The notes under the pieces were generated by a model, which did not search any database, had not been told where the DNA came from, and saw nothing but the letters and a program-made list of their open reading frames with translations. A program made the translations under genes and the position numbers. Shown piece after piece: positions 9,281 through 20,945 of a stretch of DNA of 64,000 bases. The stretch's first letter is position 1. Each line of letters starts with the position of its first letter. The stretch comes from Limnohabitans sp. (lineage in GTDB: Bacteria > Pseudomonadota > Gammaproteobacteria > Burkholderiales > Burkholderiaceae_C), in assembly GCA_009693505.1 (NCBI GenBank), contig SHXD01000011.1:1-64000 (forward strand). Direction: 5' to 3'.

Positions 9281-11218
9281 TCAGGCCGCGTTGGGCTCTG
9301 GATCGACTTTGACAGCAGGCGTGCCGCCTGCATCGTCACTGCCAGAGGGTGGAATGCGAGGCGTCCAATCTTTGGGTGCTTTGGGTTCACGACCAGCCAT
9401 GATGTCGTCAAGCTGAGTGACGTCAATGGTTTCCCACTCTAACAAAGCCTTGGCCATGGCGTGCATCTTGTCGCTGTGCTCTTCAATTAAGCTGCGCGCC
9501 AATTTGTACTGCTCATCAATGATGCGACGCACTTCAGCGTCAACCTTTTGCATGGTGGCCTCAGACATGTTGGTGGTCTTGGTGACAGAGCGACCCAAAA
9601 ACACTTCGCCTTCATTTTCAGCATAGACCATGGGGCCCAAAGCAGTGGTCATGCCATAACGCATGACCATGTCGCGGGCAATTTGGGTAGCACGCTCAAA
9701 GTCGTTGCTGGCGCCCGTGGTCATTTGTTTCATGAACACTTCTTCGGCAATGCGGCCGCCAAACAACATGCTGATTTGGTTCAACATGTATTCGCTGTCG
9801 TAGCTGTAGCGATCGCGCTCGGGCAGGCTCATGGTGACACCCAAGGCACGTCCACGAGGAATGATGGTGACCTTGTGCACGGGATCACATTTGGGCAACA
9901 GCTTACCAATGAGCGCGTGACCCGACTCGTGATAAGCCGTGTTGCGACGCTCGTCTTCAGGCATGACCATGCTCTTGCGCTCAGGGCCCATGAGAATTTT
10001 GTCTTTGGCTTTTTCAAAGTCTTGCATTTCCACAACGCGGGCGTTGCGGCGTGCCGCCATGAGGGCCGCTTCGTTGCACAAGTTGGCCAAATCGGCACCA
10101 CTCATGCCAGGCGTACCGCGGGCAATGACGCCGGGGTTCATGTCTTGGCCAATGGGAATTTTGCGCATGTGCACAGCCAAGATTTGTTCGCGGCCACGAA
10201 TGTCGGGCAAGGTGACATAAACCTGGCGGTCAAAACGACCGGGGCGCAAAAGCGCTGAATCCAAGATGTCGGGGCGATTGGTGGCAGCCACCACAATCAC
10301 GCCGAGGTTGGTTTCGAAGCCGTCCATCTCAACCAACATTTGATTGAGGGTTTGCTCGCGTTCGTCGTTGCCACCGCCCAAACCAGCACCACGCTGGCGG
10401 CCGACTGCGTCAATCTCGTCGATAAAAATGATGCAAGGAGCATTTTTCTTAGCATTCTCGAACATGTCGCGAACACGGGCTGCGCCCACACCCACAAACA
10501 TTTCAACAAAGTCTGAACCCGAGATGCTGAAGAAAGGCACCTTGGCCTCGCCTGCAATGCTCTTGGCCAACAAGGTTTTACCGGTGCCGGGAGGGCCAAC
10601 CAACAGCAAGCCACGTGGGATCCGGCCACCGAGTTTTTGAAATCTGGCAGGGTCCTTTAAGAAGTCGACGACTTCTTTCACTTCTTCTTTGGCTTCGTCG
10701 CAACCCGCCACATCGGCAAAAGTAACTAGATTGGCGTTTTCATCGAGCATGCGGGCTTTGCTTTTGCCGAAGCTAAAGGCACCGCCTTTGCCGCCACCTT
10801 GCATTTGGCGCATGAAATAAACCCAAACACCAATGAGCAAAAGCATGGGGCCCCAGCTGACCAGCAAACTCATAAGCAGAGAACCCTCTTCGCGAGGTTT
10901 CACATCAAACTTCACGCCATTGGCAATGAGGTCGCCAACCAAGCCGCGGTCTAAATAGGTGGCAGTGGTTTTGATGCGGCGATCGTCGGTGGTCACGGCT
11001 GAAATTTCGGTGCCGCCTTGGCCCTCTTGAATGGTGGCCGTTTTGATGCGGTTGCCTCTAACCTCCTCTAGGAAGTCTGAGTAACCCAAGTAACCTGAGC
11101 CAACACCCGTTCGGTTGTCGAATTGTTTGAATACAGTGAAGAGCACCATGCCAATCACAAGCCATACGGCGATCTTTGAAAACCAAGGGTTGTTCAAGAA
11201 GAGCTCCCAGTTAAACAT
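9281..11218 (-). CDS. ftsH: ATP-dependent zinc metalloprotease FtsH
   Basis: FtsH is the inner-membrane AAA+ protease that degrades misassembled membrane proteins and regulators such as LpxC. The 645-residue protein has two N-terminal membrane segments (about 15-31 and 115-136) bracketing a periplasmic domain, then the AAA domain with Walker A GPPGTGKT (208-215), Walker B IIFIDEID, the second-region-of-homology arginines, and the zinc site HESGH (430-434). Length is standard. It follows rlmE, as in E. coli, with about 100 nt between them. Confidence 0.97.
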   Translation of the reverse strand: MFNWELFLNNPWFSKIAVWLVIGMVLFTVFKQFDNRTGVGSGYLGYSDFLEEVRGNRIKTATIQEGQGGTEISAVTTDDRRIKTTATYLDRGLVGDLIANGVKFDVKPREEGSLLMSLLVSWGPMLLLIGVWVYFMRQMQGGGKGGAFSFGKSKARMLDENANLVTFADVAGCDEAKEEVKEVVDFLKDPARFQKLGGRIPRGLLLVGPPGTGKTLLAKSIAGEAKVPFFSISGSDFVEMFVGVGAARVRDMFENAKKNAPCIIFIDEIDAVGRQRGAGLGGGNDEREQTLNQMLVEMDGFETNLGVIVVAATNRPDILDSALLRPGRFDRQVYVTLPDIRGREQILAVHMRKIPIGQDMNPGVIARGTPGMSGADLANLCNEAALMAARRNARVVEMQDFEKAKDKILMGPERKSMVMPEDERRNTAYHESGHALIGKLLPKCDPVHKVTIIPRGRALGVTMSLPERDRYSYDSEYMLNQISMLFGGRIAEEVFMKQMTTGASNDFERATQIARDMVMRYGMTTALGPMVYAENEGEVFLGRSVTKTTNMSEATMQKVDAEVRRIIDEQYKLARSLIEEHSDKMHAMAKALLEWETIDVTQLDDIMAGREPKAPKDWTPRIPPSGSDDAGGTPAVKVDPEPNAA

Positions 11219-11317
11219 CTAATGAATGTTCATTCTAGACTTTTGAATGTGCTACGGGGCCAATTTACCTTGACTTAGCCTTAAAAGTAGAAGGAAATTT
11301 GATGTTCTGCGTTGCGA

Positions 11318-11998
11318 TTAAGTCGATTCGGCAGAACTGGGCCTGTTTTTAGGTTCAATTCCCACCAAAAACTGCTCTGAGGATTTGTCTCGGGAAGCCT
11401 TGGGTTTGATCGGTTTGACGATTTTGAAAGAGTCCTTGAACAGCTTCACCAGTTGGCTGTAGCCACTCCCGTGAAAGACCTTTACCACCAAGGCCCCTTG
11501 CGGCTTCAAGTGCATTTGAGAAAATTCAACCGCCAATTCAATCAGGTGTGTAATTCGTGCAGCATCCACAGAATCAATGCCCGACAGATTGGGCGCCATG
11601 TCTGACACCACCACATCGACAGGGCGATCGCCCACAATGGCTTGAACTTGGGCCAGCACATCGGCTTCCGTAAAGTCACCCTGAATGAAGTGGACGCCTT
11701 CAACCGGCTCCATGGGCAACAGGTCCACAGCCAAGATGGTGCCGTTCAAATCACCCACCGCCGCACCTCCTGGCGAAAGCCTGCGCCGAACATATTGGCT
11801 CCAAGCCCCAGGCGCTGAGCCCAAGTCAACCACCAAGTTGCCTGGTTTGATGAGGCCAAAAGTTTCGTCAATTTCTTTCAATTTATAGGCAGCCCGCGCC
11901 CGATAGCCCTCTTTTTTGGCCAACTTGACATAGGGGTCATTGACGTGGTCGTTCAACCACGACTTGTTGACTTTTTTACTTTTGGTTTTTACTTTCAT
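11318..11998 (-). CDS. rlmE: 23S rRNA (uridine-2552-2'-O)-methyltransferase
   Basis: RlmE (FtsJ/RrmJ) methylates the 2'-OH of U2552 in the 23S A-loop at a late stage of 50S assembly. The 226-residue protein has the SAM-binding motif [14 protein letters not shown], and the catalytic Lys/Asp/Lys/Glu set is consistent with [16 protein letters not shown] and VVKVFHGSG. The basic N-terminus is typical. It starts 31 nt from the divergent YhbY gene, an arrangement shared with enterobacteria (yhbY / rlmE-ftsH). Confidence 0.95.
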   Translation of the reverse strand: MKVKTKSKKVNKSWLNDHVNDPYVKLAKKEGYRARAAYKLKEIDETFGLIKPGNLVVDLGSAPGAWSQYVRRRLSPGGAAVGDLNGTILAVDLLPMEPVEGVHFIQGDFTEADVLAQVQAIVGDRPVDVVVSDMAPNLSGIDSVDAARITHLIELAVEFSQMHLKPQGALVVKVFHGSGYSQLVKLFKDSFKIVKPIKPKASRDKSSEQFLVGIEPKNRPSSAEST

Positions 11999-12029
11999 GA
12001 TCTTCCGTTCAAGCAGGGATAATAGCTCT

Positions 12030-12503
12030 ATGCCCCAAATTCAATTGACTCCCGCCCAACGCAAGGTTCACCGAGCCGAAGCGCACCACCTCGATCCCGT
12101 TGTCATGGTTGGCAACGACGGCCTCACGCCTGCTGTTGTCAAAGAAACAGACGCAGCCCTTAAAGCCCATGGCCTGATCAAAATTCGTGTACTGGGTGAC
12201 GACCGTGTTGCACGCGAAGCCATGTACATCCAACTGGCCGATGACTTGAGCGCAGCACCCATTCAACACATCGGTAAATTGCTGGTGCTTTGGCGCCCCT
12301 TGCCGGAAAAGGAAAAATCCGTTTCCGAAGATCGCATGGCCGGACCCCGTGATTTTAAGGTCTTGAAATACAGCAGCCGCGGTGGCCAAAGGCCTGAGGT
12401 TAAAACATTGCGCGTCTTGGGAAACCAACGCCTAACATCGGGCGGCCAAGTCAAGCGCGCCAAAGTGAAACAAAAGTCGATCAAAAAGCGCAATCAAGCC
12501 TAA
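12030..12503 (+). CDS. yhbY: YhbY-like CRM-domain RNA-binding protein
   Basis: YhbY-type proteins carry one CRM (CRS1-YhbY) domain and associate with pre-50S particles. The CRM fold is seen in residues 1-95: [16 protein letters not shown], then [16 protein letters not shown] and [10 protein letters not shown]. The GxxG loop is not canonical here. The C-terminus (about 60 residues) is a basic tail ending in [10 protein letters not shown] and is longer than the 97-residue E. coli protein; such extensions occur in Burkholderiales. I chose the ATG at 12030; longer upstream reading would run into rlmE. It is divergent from rlmE. Confidence 0.88.
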   Translation: MPQIQLTPAQRKVHRAEAHHLDPVVMVGNDGLTPAVVKETDAALKAHGLIKIRVLGDDRVAREAMYIQLADDLSAAPIQHIGKLLVLWRPLPEKEKSVSEDRMAGPRDFKVLKYSSRGGQRPEVKTLRVLGNQRLTSGGQVKRAKVKQKSIKKRNQA

Positions 12504-12518
12504 GCCAAGGCAGTGTCC

Positions 12519-13253
12519 ATGCAGACCTCCCAACGTCACATCATTTGCATGAAGTGGGGCACCAAGTATGGACCCGAGTATGTCAACCGCTTGTACGCCA
12601 TGGTGCGAAGGCACCTCACGGGCGACTTCAACATGGTCTGCCTCACTGACGATGGCAAGGGCATTCGCAGCGAAGTTCAGTGCTTGCCCATTCCTGCATT
12701 GAATTTACCCCCAGGCATTCCCGAACGAGGCTGGACCAAACTGGCCTCCTTCACCAAAGATCTGCATGGCCTTACCGGCACCGCCTTGTTTCTAGATGTC
12801 GATGTGGTCATTACAGGCAGCCTCGATGGGTTCTTCGAAGTGCCCGGCAAGTTCATGATCATTCACGATTACAAACGACCTTGGCGAATTACCGGTAACT
12901 CCTCGGTTTACAGATATGAGTTGGGCGCACACCCAGAGGTTCTCGAATACTTCCGGAATAATTTCGAAAGCATTCGCCAACAATTCAGAAATGAACAAGC
13001 CTATCTTTCAGACTTCATGAACCGCCTAGGACATCTGGCTTACTGGCCCTCAAAGTGGTGCCCCAGTTTCAAATACCACAGCATTCCAAGTTGGCCCACC
13101 AACTATTGGACGGCCCCACAAATTCCAACCGATGCACGCATTGTGATTTTTCATGGAGAGTGCAATCCGCCCGATGCCTTGGCCGGCAAGCGCAATCGAA
13201 GGTTCAGGTTCATCAAGCCAGCGCTTTGGGTGGCAGAGCATTGGAAAGAATAG
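12519..13253 (+). CDS. Small glycosyltransferase-like protein, function unknown
   Basis: The 244-residue protein resembles nucleotide-sugar glycosyltransferases of the GT-A fold. It has an N-terminal strand MKWGTKYGPEYVNRLYAMV, a central FLDVDVVITGSLDGFF in which DVD is a likely DxD metal site (about residues 93-95), and a C-terminal IVIFHGECNPPDAL motif with a possible catalytic or binding His. There is no signal peptide or membrane segment. ATG at 12519 is preferred over GTG at 12513 because AAGG lies 8 nt upstream of it. It follows yhbY by 15 nt and is ended by a bidirectional terminator. The acceptor and donor sugar cannot be deduced. Confidence 0.7.
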   Translation: MQTSQRHIICMKWGTKYGPEYVNRLYAMVRRHLTGDFNMVCLTDDGKGIRSEVQCLPIPALNLPPGIPERGWTKLASFTKDLHGLTGTALFLDVDVVITGSLDGFFEVPGKFMIIHDYKRPWRITGNSSVYRYELGAHPEVLEYFRNNFESIRQQFRNEQAYLSDFMNRLGHLAYWPSKWCPSFKYHSIPSWPTNYWTAPQIPTDARIVIFHGECNPPDALAGKRNRRFRFIKPALWVAEHWKE

Positions 13254-13258
13254 AACAC

Positions 13259-13290
13259 AAAAAAAGGCGTTGAAATGAACGCCTTTTTTT
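13259..13290. terminator. Bidirectional intrinsic terminator
   Basis: A perfect 13-bp hairpin (AAAAAAAGGCGTT / AACGCCTTTTTTT, 6-nt loop) sits between the convergent glycosyltransferase-like gene and greA. The T-run on one strand and A-run on the other allow it to stop transcription from both sides. Confidence 0.92.
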
Positions 13291-13307
13291 AATGCAGTTG
13301 CGCATTC

Positions 13308-13784
13308 TTAAATGTAAGACACCGCCACAATTTCATAACGCTTCTCGCCACCAGGCGCTTGAAACACCGCCACATCGCCCTCTTCTTTGCCAATGAGTGC
13401 GCGCGCAATGGGACTGCTGATGTTGATCAAGCCCAACTTGAGATCGGCTTCGTCTTCACCCACAATTTGATACTTGACCACCTCACCCGAGCTTTCCTCT
13501 TCCAACTCAACAGTGGCACCAAACACAACACGACCGCCCGCATCCACCGATGCAGGGTCGATGATTTGAGCTGCAGAAAGTTTGCCTTCGACTTCTTGAA
13601 TGCGGCCTTCTACAAAACCTTGACGGTCTTTGGCAGCGTCGTACTCAGCGTTTTCACTCAAATCACCTTGCGCCCGGGCTTCGGCAATGGCGTTGATTAC
13701 CCAAGGACGCTCAACGGTTTTTAATTGGTGCAATTCAGCTTTGAGCTTTTCAGCACCGCGAAGGGTAATGGGAATGGTCGCCAC
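13308..13784 (-). CDS. greA: Transcription elongation factor GreA
   Basis: GreA enters the RNA polymerase secondary channel and stimulates cleavage of backtracked transcripts. The 158-residue protein has the N-terminal coiled coil (about 1-75) with [20 protein letters not shown], which carries the acidic tip residues, and the C-terminal FKBP-like domain with [16 protein letters not shown]. It follows carB by 21 nt on the same strand, the arrangement carA-carB-greA known in many proteobacteria. Confidence 0.96.
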   Translation of the reverse strand: MATIPITLRGAEKLKAELHQLKTVERPWVINAIAEARAQGDLSENAEYDAAKDRQGFVEGRIQEVEGKLSAAQIIDPASVDAGGRVVFGATVELEEESSGEVVKYQIVGEDEADLKLGLINISSPIARALIGKEEGDVAVFQAPGGEKRYEIVAVSYI

Positions 13785-13805
13785 TTGGATGTCTCCGTAT
13801 TTCTT

Positions 13806-16800
13806 TTAGACGCTCAACATGGCGTGCATTTCTTGAACAGAAATGACGTCCAAATTGTCGATGTATTTCATGCCTTCAACCGCAGCTTCAGCGCCGGCAA
13901 TTGTAGTGAAGGTAGTGACCCGTGCCAAGAGCGCTGATGTGCGAATGGCCCTGGAATCGGCAATGGCATTGCGGCGCTCTTCCACAGTGTTAATAACCAA
14001 GGCAATTTCCTTGTTCTTGATCATGTCCACAATGTGCGGGCGTCCTTCTGTGACTTTGTTTACGGCCTGAACCGCAACGCCTTCTGCCGCAATGGCTGCC
14101 GCTGTGCCTTTGGTTGCAAAAATTTCAAAGCCCTGCGCCACCAAATCGCGTGCGATCTTCACAGCACGTTGCTTGTCATTGTTCTTCACCGTGAGGAACA
14201 CTTTGCCCTCACGTGGCAGCTTGGTGCCGGCACCCATTTGACTCTTGACAAAAGCTTCGCCAAAGGTTTTGCCAACGCCCATGACTTCACCGGTGGACTT
14301 CATTTCGGGGCCCAGAATAGTGTCTACGCCAGGAAATTTAACAAACGGGAACACCGCTTCCTTGACACTGAAATAAGGGGGCGTGACTTCTTTGGTAATG
14401 CCCTGTGATGCCAAGCTTTGGCCGGCCATGCAGCGTGCCGCCACTTTGGCCAATTGAATGCCAGTGGCTTTGGAAACATAAGGCACCGTGCGTGAAGCAC
14501 GAGGGTTCACTTCCAACACATAAACAACATCTTTGCCTTCAACGTGTTGTATAGCGAACTGAACATTCATCAAGCCCACCACACTTAAGGCACCCGCCAT
14601 GGCAGCGGTTTGTCGCTTCAGTTCGTCCACGGTGGCCGCGCTTAAGCTGTAAGGTGGCAAGGAACAAGCAGAATCACCGCTGTGCACGCCGGCTTGTTCA
14701 ATGTGTTCCATGACGCCCCCAATGAAGGTTTTTCCTTCTGGGTCGCGAATGCAGTCTACATCGCACTCGATGGCATCGTTTAAGAAACGATCGAGCAACA
14801 CGGGAGAATCGTTGCTGACCTTCACCGCTTCGCGCATGTAGCGCTCAAGGTCGCGCTGCTCGTGCACAATTTCCATGGCACGACCACCCAGCACGTAACT
14901 GGGGCGAACCACCAAGGGGTAACCCAAGGCGGCGGCTTTTTCTAAAGCTTCGGGTTCGGTTCGGGCTGTGGCATTGGGGGGCTGACGCAAACCCAACTCT
15001 TGCAACAATTTTTGGAAACGTTCACGGTCTTCAGCCGCGTCAATCATGTCGGGGCTGGTGCCAATGATCGGCACGCCAGCGGCTTCTAAATCCAGCGCCA
15101 ACTTCAAGGGTGTTTGACCACCGTACTGAACGATCACACCCATTGGTTTTTCTTTGTCTACAATTTCAAGCACATCTTCCAAAGTGAGCGGCTCGAAATA
15201 CAAACGGTCAGAGGTGTCGTAGTCGGTTGAAACTGTTTCGGGGTTGCAATTGACCATGATGGTTTCGTAGCCATCTTCGCGCATGGCCAAGGCGGCGTGC
15301 ACGCAGCAATAGTCAAACTCAATGCCCTGGCCAATTCGGTTCGGGCCGCCACCCAAGACCATGATCTTTTTATTGGTGGTGGGTTCTGCTTCGCACTCAT
15401 CTTCATAAGTGGAATACATGTAAGCCGTGTCGGTAGAGAACTCAGCAGCGCAAGTGTCTACCCGCTTGTAAACCGGACGAATGTTCATGGCGTGGCGCTG
15501 AGCGCGCACCTCATGCTCGGTGGTTTTAAGCAACTTGGCCAAGCGGCGGTCGGAGAAACCTTTTTTCTTCAAGGCGCGCAACTCATCAGTGGTGATGGCT
15601 TGCAGGTTGGTAGTTTCCAACTCAAGTTCAATCTTCACGATGTCTTCAATTTGAACCAAGAACCAAGGGTCAATTTTGGTGAGGTTGAATACCTCATCCA
15701 CGCTAAGGCCCATGGCGAAGGCATCGCCCACATACCAAATGCGATCGGGTCCTGGCTCGCCCAATTCTTTTTCAAGCACTTCGCGGTCTTGCGTTTTTTC
15801 GTTCAAACCATCGACGCCCACTTCCAAACCGCGCAAGGCTTTTTGGAACGACTCTTGGAACGTACGGCCCATGGCCATCACCTCGCCCACCGACTTCATC
15901 TGTGTGGTGAGGCGGCTGTCGGCTGTGGGAAATTTTTCGAACGCAAAGCGTGGAATCTTGGTGACCACATAGTCAATGCTAGGCTCAAAACTGGCCGGTG
16001 TGGTACCACCCGTAATTTCGTTTCGCAATTCATCGAGTGTGTAACCCACCGCCAATTTGGCTGCCACTTTGGCAATGGGGAAACCCGTGGCTTTGGAGGC
16101 CAAAGCAGATGAACGCGACACACGCGGATTCATCTCAATGACCACCATGCGTCCGTCTTGAGGGTTGATGGAGAACTGCACGTTAGAGCCACCCGTGTCA
16201 ACACCAATTTCACGCAACACAGCCAAGCTGGCATTGCGCATGATTTGGTATTCTTTGTCGGTGAGGGTTTGAGCAGGCGCTACCGTGATGGAGTCGCCGG
16301 TGTGCACGCCCATGGGGTCTAAGTTTTCGATGGAACAGATGATGATGCAGTTGTCCGCCTTGTCGCGAACCACTTCCATCTCGTATTCTTTCCAGCCTAA
16401 CAATGACTCTTCAATGAGCAATTCGTTGGTGGGAGAGGCTTCTAAACCACGTTTGCAAATGGTCTCGAACTCTTCAGGGTTATAGGCAATGCCGCCACCT
16501 GTGCCGCCCAGCGTAAAGCTAGGACGAATGACTGTGGGGAAGCCAACAGTGCGCTGCACATCCCAAGCTTCTTCCATGCTGTGGGCAATGCCCGAGCGCG
16601 CAGAACCCAAACCAATTTTGGTCATGGCGTCTTTGAACTTCAAGCGATCTTCGGCTTTGTCGATGGCTTCAGGCGTGGCGCCAATGAGTTCGACTTTGTA
16701 TTTGTCGAGCACGCCGTTGTGCCACAAATCGAGCGCACAGTTGAGCGCTGTTTGGCCGCCCATGGTGGGCAAAATGGCGTCGGGGCGTTCTTTGGCAATG

Positions 16801-17030
16801 ATCTTTTCAACCGTTTGCCAAGTGATGGGTTCGATGTAGGTGACGTCTGCAGTTGCAGGGTCGGTCATGATAGTGGCAGGGTTGCTGTTGATCAAAATGA
16901 CTTTGTAACCCTCTTCGCGCAAAGCTTTACAAGCTTGCACGCCAGAGTAGTCGAACTCACAAGCCTGGCCAATGATGATGGGGCCAGCGCCAATGATGAG
17001 AATGCTTTTGAGGTCGGTGCGCTTTGGCAT
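13806..17030 (-). CDS. carB: Carbamoyl-phosphate synthase large subunit
   Basis: CarB makes carbamoyl phosphate from bicarbonate, ammonia and two ATP for pyrimidine and arginine synthesis. The 1074-residue protein shows the expected internal duplication: the first ATP-grasp half starts with [18 protein letters not shown], the second repeats [17 protein letters not shown] around residue 565. The C-terminal MGS-like allosteric domain is present. It is separated from carA by a single base, so the two are surely co-transcribed. Confidence 0.98.
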   Translation of the reverse strand: MPKRTDLKSILIIGAGPIIIGQACEFDYSGVQACKALREEGYKVILINSNPATIMTDPATADVTYIEPITWQTVEKIIAKERPDAILPTMGGQTALNCALDLWHNGVLDKYKVELIGATPEAIDKAEDRLKFKDAMTKIGLGSARSGIAHSMEEAWDVQRTVGFPTVIRPSFTLGGTGGGIAYNPEEFETICKRGLEASPTNELLIEESLLGWKEYEMEVVRDKADNCIIICSIENLDPMGVHTGDSITVAPAQTLTDKEYQIMRNASLAVLREIGVDTGGSNVQFSINPQDGRMVVIEMNPRVSRSSALASKATGFPIAKVAAKLAVGYTLDELRNEITGGTTPASFEPSIDYVVTKIPRFAFEKFPTADSRLTTQMKSVGEVMAMGRTFQESFQKALRGLEVGVDGLNEKTQDREVLEKELGEPGPDRIWYVGDAFAMGLSVDEVFNLTKIDPWFLVQIEDIVKIELELETTNLQAITTDELRALKKKGFSDRRLAKLLKTTEHEVRAQRHAMNIRPVYKRVDTCAAEFSTDTAYMYSTYEDECEAEPTTNKKIMVLGGGPNRIGQGIEFDYCCVHAALAMREDGYETIMVNCNPETVSTDYDTSDRLYFEPLTLEDVLEIVDKEKPMGVIVQYGGQTPLKLALDLEAAGVPIIGTSPDMIDAAEDRERFQKLLQELGLRQPPNATARTEPEALEKAAALGYPLVVRPSYVLGGRAMEIVHEQRDLERYMREAVKVSNDSPVLLDRFLNDAIECDVDCIRDPEGKTFIGGVMEHIEQAGVHSGDSACSLPPYSLSAATVDELKRQTAAMAGALSVVGLMNVQFAIQHVEGKDVVYVLEVNPRASRTVPYVSKATGIQLAKVAARCMAGQSLASQGITKEVTPPYFSVKEAVFPFVKFPGVDTILGPEMKSTGEVMGVGKTFGEAFVKSQMGAGTKLPREGKVFLTVKNNDKQRAVKIARDLVAQGFEIFATKGTAAAIAAEGVAVQAVNKVTEGRPHIVDMIKNKEIALVINTVEERRNAIADSRAIRTSALLARVTTFTTIAGAEAAVEGMKYIDNLDVISVQEMHAMLSV

Positions 17031-17031
17031 G

Positions 17032-18195
17032 TTATTTTTTCTCCATCAGGTTGATGAAGCGATCGAAGAGATAGGCAATGTCGTGAGGGCCTGGGGAGGC
17101 CTCGGGGTGACCTTGGAAACAAAACGCAGGCTTGTCAGTGCGGGCCAAGCCTTGCAAGGTACCGTCAAACAAAGACACGTGCGTAGCGCGCAGGTTAGCA
17201 GGCAATGTTTTTTCGTCCACCGCAAAACCGTGGTTTTGGCTGGTGATGGACACACGACCCGAGTCGAGGTCTTTGACAGGATGATTGGCACCGTGGTGAC
17301 CAAACTTCATTTTGAAAGTTTTGGCACCGCTGGCCAAGGCCATGATTTGGTGACCCAAGCAAATGCCGAAAGTGGGAGTGCCAGTTTCAATGAGTTCTTT
17401 GGTAGCCGCAATGGCGTATTCGCAGGGCTCCGGATCGCCAGGTCCGTTAGACAAGAAGATGCCATCGGGTTTGTGCTTGAGCACTTCGACGGCCAGCGTT
17501 TTGGCAGGTACCACCGTGACTTTGCAGCCGCGTTCGGCCAGCATGCGCAAGATGTTTTTCTTCACGCCAAAGTCATAAGCCACCACATGAAAACGAGGTG
17601 CTGTATGTTGGCCATACCCACTGCCCAGTTGCCACTCGGACTCTGTCCAATCGTATGCATTTGAAACGCTGACTTTTTGGGCCAAATCCAAACCAGCCAT
17701 GGCAGGCGCAGACTGCGCGGCTTTGACAGCATTTGCTTTGAGTTCGGGCGTGACAGCTTGGCCAGCAGCTAGGGCCACAATGGCACCGTTTTGGGCGCCC
17801 TTGCTTCTTAACAGGCGAGTCAGTTGACGGGTGTCAATGTTGGCAATGGCCACTGTGCCACTGCGTGACAGGTAAGCTGAAAGCGTTTCTGTTGAACGGA
17901 AATTGCTGGCAACCATGGGCAGATCTTTGATGATCAAGCCAGCAGCATGGACTTTGTCAGATTCGACATCCTCTGGGTTGACGCCATAGTTGCCGATGTG
18001 CGGGTACGTGAGGGTGACGATCTGCTGGCAGTAGCTAGGGTCAGTGAGGATTTCTTGATAGCCTGTGAGGGAGGTGTTAAACACCACCTCACCAACAGTA
18101 GAGCCTGCGGCTCCGATCGAGTTGCCGACAAAGACCGTGCCGTCTGCAAGCGCCAAAATGGCTAAGGGGAATATTCCCTGAAGAGACAAAAGCAC
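17032..18195 (-). CDS. carA: Carbamoyl-phosphate synthase small subunit
   Basis: CarA is the glutaminase subunit that channels ammonia to CarB. The N-terminal CPSase domain ([30 protein letters not shown]) is followed by the class I GATase domain with [12 protein letters not shown] (catalytic Cys) and [10 protein letters not shown] (His/Glu). I place the start at the GTG at 18195 (387 residues) because GGAG lies 6 nt upstream of it, rather than at the longer open frame to 18237, whose N-terminus is not family-like. It is the first gene of carA-carB-greA. Confidence 0.95.
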   Translation of the reverse strand: MLLSLQGIFPLAILALADGTVFVGNSIGAAGSTVGEVVFNTSLTGYQEILTDPSYCQQIVTLTYPHIGNYGVNPEDVESDKVHAAGLIIKDLPMVASNFRSTETLSAYLSRSGTVAIANIDTRQLTRLLRSKGAQNGAIVALAAGQAVTPELKANAVKAAQSAPAMAGLDLAQKVSVSNAYDWTESEWQLGSGYGQHTAPRFHVVAYDFGVKKNILRMLAERGCKVTVVPAKTLAVEVLKHKPDGIFLSNGPGDPEPCEYAIAATKELIETGTPTFGICLGHQIMALASGAKTFKMKFGHHGANHPVKDLDSGRVSITSQNHGFAVDEKTLPANLRATHVSLFDGTLQGLARTDKPAFCFQGHPEASPGPHDIAYLFDRFINLMEKK

Positions 18196-18330
18196 TGGGT
18201 TCTCCGGTATGGTTCGGGTACGCCCCAGCACGCGCAAGATTCACCCTAGAAGGCTCTCTTTTTGGCTGCTTTTGAAGGGAAATGGCTTGTTGTGAGCGGG
18301 TGCGTACAGGTTGATGCGGGAAAGCCTCTC

Positions 18331-18336
18331 ATTATA
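18331..18336 (-). promoter_or_regulatory. Candidate -10 box for carAB-greA
   Basis: A perfect TATAAT on the minus strand lies about 135 nt upstream of the carA GTG. The -35 region at 17 nt spacing (TCGGTC) is poor. The stretch 18196-18395 holds no other gene I would support. Confidence 0.4.
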
Positions 18337-18395
18337 GCCGTGACTCTCAACTTGACCGAGACGCATGACACTGATTTTTTTCAATGGCCGGCCTT

Positions 18396-19166
18396 TCACA
18401 TTGAAGTGGCACTGGCATGAAGACAAATGGCGGCAGCGGTGGCCACATTCAAAGATTCCTCGCCGCCTGGCTGAGCAATTCTGATTTTTTGGGTCACTAG
18501 GGCCATGATTTCGGCTGAAACGCCCTGCCCTTCATGCCCCATCACCCAAGCACACTTCTGAGTCAACCCACCCTGTTTGAGCAAGTCGTGCAAATACGGG
18601 CCCTCATGCACGTCGGTTCCAAGCAAAGGGATCTTGAGAGATTCAAGATTCTCTGCACTCGCTGACTCAATCAATTGCAAGCCGAAATGCGCTCCCATAC
18701 CGGCACGCAAAACTTTGGTCGACCACAAGCCGGCCGTGCCCTTGATGGCCACCACCTGCTTGAACCCAAAGGCAGAAGCGCAGCGCAAAATGGCGCCCAC
18801 GTTGCCAGCATCTTGAAGCCGGTCTAAAACCACTGTGGCGGCATGCGGGTCTAACTCGGGCGGCTCAGGCAGCGTCAACAAGAAACCCATTTTGGCGGGA
18901 GATTCAAGTGCACTTAAACCTGCAAACAAATCATCAGGCACGGTCCAAACTTCATGCGCACATTGCGACCACTCAAACTCTGAGGCTTGCCAAATGGACT
19001 CTGTGAAAATGGCCAATTCGGGTTTGAAGCCTCGCGCCAGTGCAGCCCGGCACAGATGATCGCCTTCCAACCAGACCCAACCCAGTTTGCGATAAGCCTG
19101 TGGGTCTTGGGCCAAGCGGCGGATGGATTTCAGCCGAGGGTTGTCTTTAGAAGTGATCAGTTTCAT
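18396..19166 (-). CDS. TrmH/SpoU family RNA 2'-O-methyltransferase
   Basis: The 256-residue protein belongs to the SPOUT class of ribose methyltransferases. Its N-terminal substrate-binding part ([29 protein letters not shown]) and the C-terminal knot with [27 protein letters not shown] and [14 protein letters not shown] give motifs 1-3. It resembles the rRNA methyltransferases near rnhB in other Burkholderiales; the exact modified nucleotide is not deducible. Its ATG overlaps the rnhB stop by 4 nt, so it ends the envelope operon. Confidence 0.9.
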   Translation of the reverse strand: MKLITSKDNPRLKSIRRLAQDPQAYRKLGWVWLEGDHLCRAALARGFKPELAIFTESIWQASEFEWSQCAHEVWTVPDDLFAGLSALESPAKMGFLLTLPEPPELDPHAATVVLDRLQDAGNVGAILRCASAFGFKQVVAIKGTAGLWSTKVLRAGMGAHFGLQLIESASAENLESLKIPLLGTDVHEGPYLHDLLKQGGLTQKCAWVMGHEGQGVSAEIMALVTQKIRIAQPGGEESLNVATAAAICLHASATSM

Positions 19167-19795
19167 GATTTTTGGGCCGCCAAGATGGCCTGCGTCACTG
19201 GCGAAAAGCTTTTACGGTGAAGCGGCGTGGCACCCCAAGTTTGCAAGGCCTTCAGGTGAATTGCCGTGCCATAACCTTTGTGGGCATCAAAGCCATACGC
19301 CGGATATTGCCGATGCATTTCATCGCACATTCGATCGCGGTGCACCTTGGCCAAAATGGAGGCCGCCGAGATTTCTTGAATTTTTTCATCGCCCTTCACA
19401 ATGGCCTCTGCGCGCACATCCAAGATGGGCAAGCGGTTGCCATCGACATACACCAGCGTGGGCTTTAAGCGCAAAGCTTCTACGGCTCTTTGCATGGCCA
19501 GCATTGTGGCTTGCAAAATATTCAAGCGATCGATTTCTTCCACACTGGCTTCTGCAATGGCAAAGCACAAAGCCTTGGCACGAATTTCGTCGAACAAACG
19601 CTCGCGGGTTTTGGCGGTTAATTTTTTAGAGTCTGCCAAACCTTTGATGGGCTTGAGATCGTCCAAGATGACAGCAGCGGCCACCACCGGACCGGCCAGC
19701 GGGCCACGTCCAGCCTCATCCACACCCGCCAGTAAACCAGGCGTGTCCCAGGCCAGGCTGACCTGTTCAGGCGTTGACAAGCGTTTGGATCGCAT
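19163..19795 (-). CDS. rnhB: Ribonuclease HII
   Basis: RNase HII removes ribonucleotides from DNA and RNA-DNA hybrids. The protein has [19 protein letters not shown] with the first catalytic Asp-Glu pair, YVDGN with the third acid, and [12 protein letters not shown] near the fourth. The ATG at 19795 (210 residues) begins [11 protein letters not shown]; the open frame extends 17 codons further upstream into lpxB, which I judge unlikely. It overlaps the lpxB end by 29 nt and the next gene by 4 nt. Confidence 0.93.
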   Translation of the reverse strand: MRSKRLSTPEQVSLAWDTPGLLAGVDEAGRGPLAGPVVAAAVILDDLKPIKGLADSKKLTAKTRERLFDEIRAKALCFAIAEASVEEIDRLNILQATMLAMQRAVEALRLKPTLVYVDGNRLPILDVRAEAIVKGDEKIQEISAASILAKVHRDRMCDEMHRQYPAYGFDAHKGYGTAIHLKALQTWGATPLHRKSFSPVTQAILAAQKS

Positions 19796-20945
19796 GGGCT
19801 GCCAATGTAGGCGTGTCACGCAGCAAGGACTGGTGCATGGTTTCAAAACGACTGGCCAAGGCTTGCGCTTTATCGGGAGAACGCAGCCAGTCTAAAACAG
19901 CCACAGCCATATTTTCTGGCGTTGCTTGGTCTTGCAAAAGTTCGGGCACGCAAAACTCTTGCGCCAAGATGTTGGGCAGGCCCACCCATGGCTGAAGTTT
20001 TTTGCGCTTCATCATTTGCCAGCTGACCCAGTTCATGTTGTAGGCAATGACCATGGGCTTTTTAAACAGTGCCGCTTCGAGTGTGGCCGTGCCACTGGCA
20101 ATGAGCGTGACATCGCAAGCCGCCAATGCCGCATGCGACTGCCCCTTCAAAATTTGAACGTGTGTGGCGCCCACCTTGTCGCGAATGCGTTCGATGCGCG
20201 ATTGCATGGCAGGCATGGCGGGCAACACAAATTGCAATTTAGGTTGTTGCTGACTTAGCAACATGGACGTTTTCAAAAACCGCTCGGCCAAATAGGTAAT
20301 TTCTGATTCGCGACTGCCCGGCAGCATCGCCACGACGGGCCTGTCAGCATCTAAGTTCAATTCATGCCGCGCTTTGAGCGTATCAACATGCATGGGAATG
20401 GCTTGCGCCAAAGGGTGTCCTACATAGGTTGCCGGAATGCCGTGTGCATGCAGCAATTCAGTTTCAAAGGGGAAAATGCACAACAAATGGTCTACACTTT
20501 GTTTGATTTTCTCAATGCGCTCCGCGCGCCAGGCCCAAATGGAAGGACATACAAAATGCACAGTCGGAATGCCAGCCTGCTTTAAATCGCGCTCCAAGTC
20601 GAGGTTGAAATCGGGTGCGTCTACACCCACAAAAACCTGCGGTGGTTTGGCCAGCAATTGTGCTTTGAGTTGATTGCGAATGCCCACAATTTCTCGGTAG
20701 TGCCCCAATACTTCGACATAGCCGCGCACAGCCAATTTGTCTGAAGGCCATAAAGCGTTGAAGCCTTGGGCTTGCATGCGAGGCCCGCCAATGCCATACA
20801 AATTGGCTTCGGGCCATTGCGCACGAATGCCCTGCATCATCAAACCTGCTAACAAATCGCCTGAAGTTTCACCAGCCACCATGGCCATGGAAAAAGCCCC
20901 ATCAGGGGCTTTAGAAAGCTGAGACATGCCAGGCGCTTGCACCAC
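19767..20945 (-). CDS. lpxB: Lipid-A-disaccharide synthase
   Basis: LpxB (GT19) joins UDP-diacylglucosamine to lipid X in lipid A synthesis. The 392-residue protein shows [13 protein letters not shown] at the N-terminus, [16 protein letters not shown] in the middle and LPGSRESEI, then [20 protein letters not shown], all family landmarks. The open frame begins with tandem GTG codons directly abutting the lpxA TAA; an ATG six codons in is an alternative start. It overlaps rnhB at its 3' end. Confidence 0.95.
   Translation of the reverse strand: MVQAPGMSQLSKAPDGAFSMAMVAGETSGDLLAGLMMQGIRAQWPEANLYGIGGPRMQAQGFNALWPSDKLAVRGYVEVLGHYREIVGIRNQLKAQLLAKPPQVFVGVDAPDFNLDLERDLKQAGIPTVHFVCPSIWAWRAERIEKIKQSVDHLLCIFPFETELLHAHGIPATYVGHPLAQAIPMHVDTLKARHELNLDADRPVVAMLPGSRESEITYLAERFLKTSMLLSQQQPKLQFVLPAMPAMQSRIERIRDKVGATHVQILKGQSHAALAACDVTLIASGTATLEAALFKKPMVIAYNMNWVSWQMMKRKKLQPWVGLPNILAQEFCVPELLQDQATPENMAVAVLDWLRSPDKAQALASRFETMHQSLLRDTPTLAAHAIQTLVNA

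Noticed and set aside
15297-16112. 271-codon antisense frame inside carB
   Set aside because: Same reasoning: carB is intact and highly conserved on the other strand, and no motif is visible.
18241-18426. 61-codon open frame upstream of carA on the minus strand
   Set aside because: It spans the likely carA promoter and leader, has no ribosome-binding site and no recognisable features.
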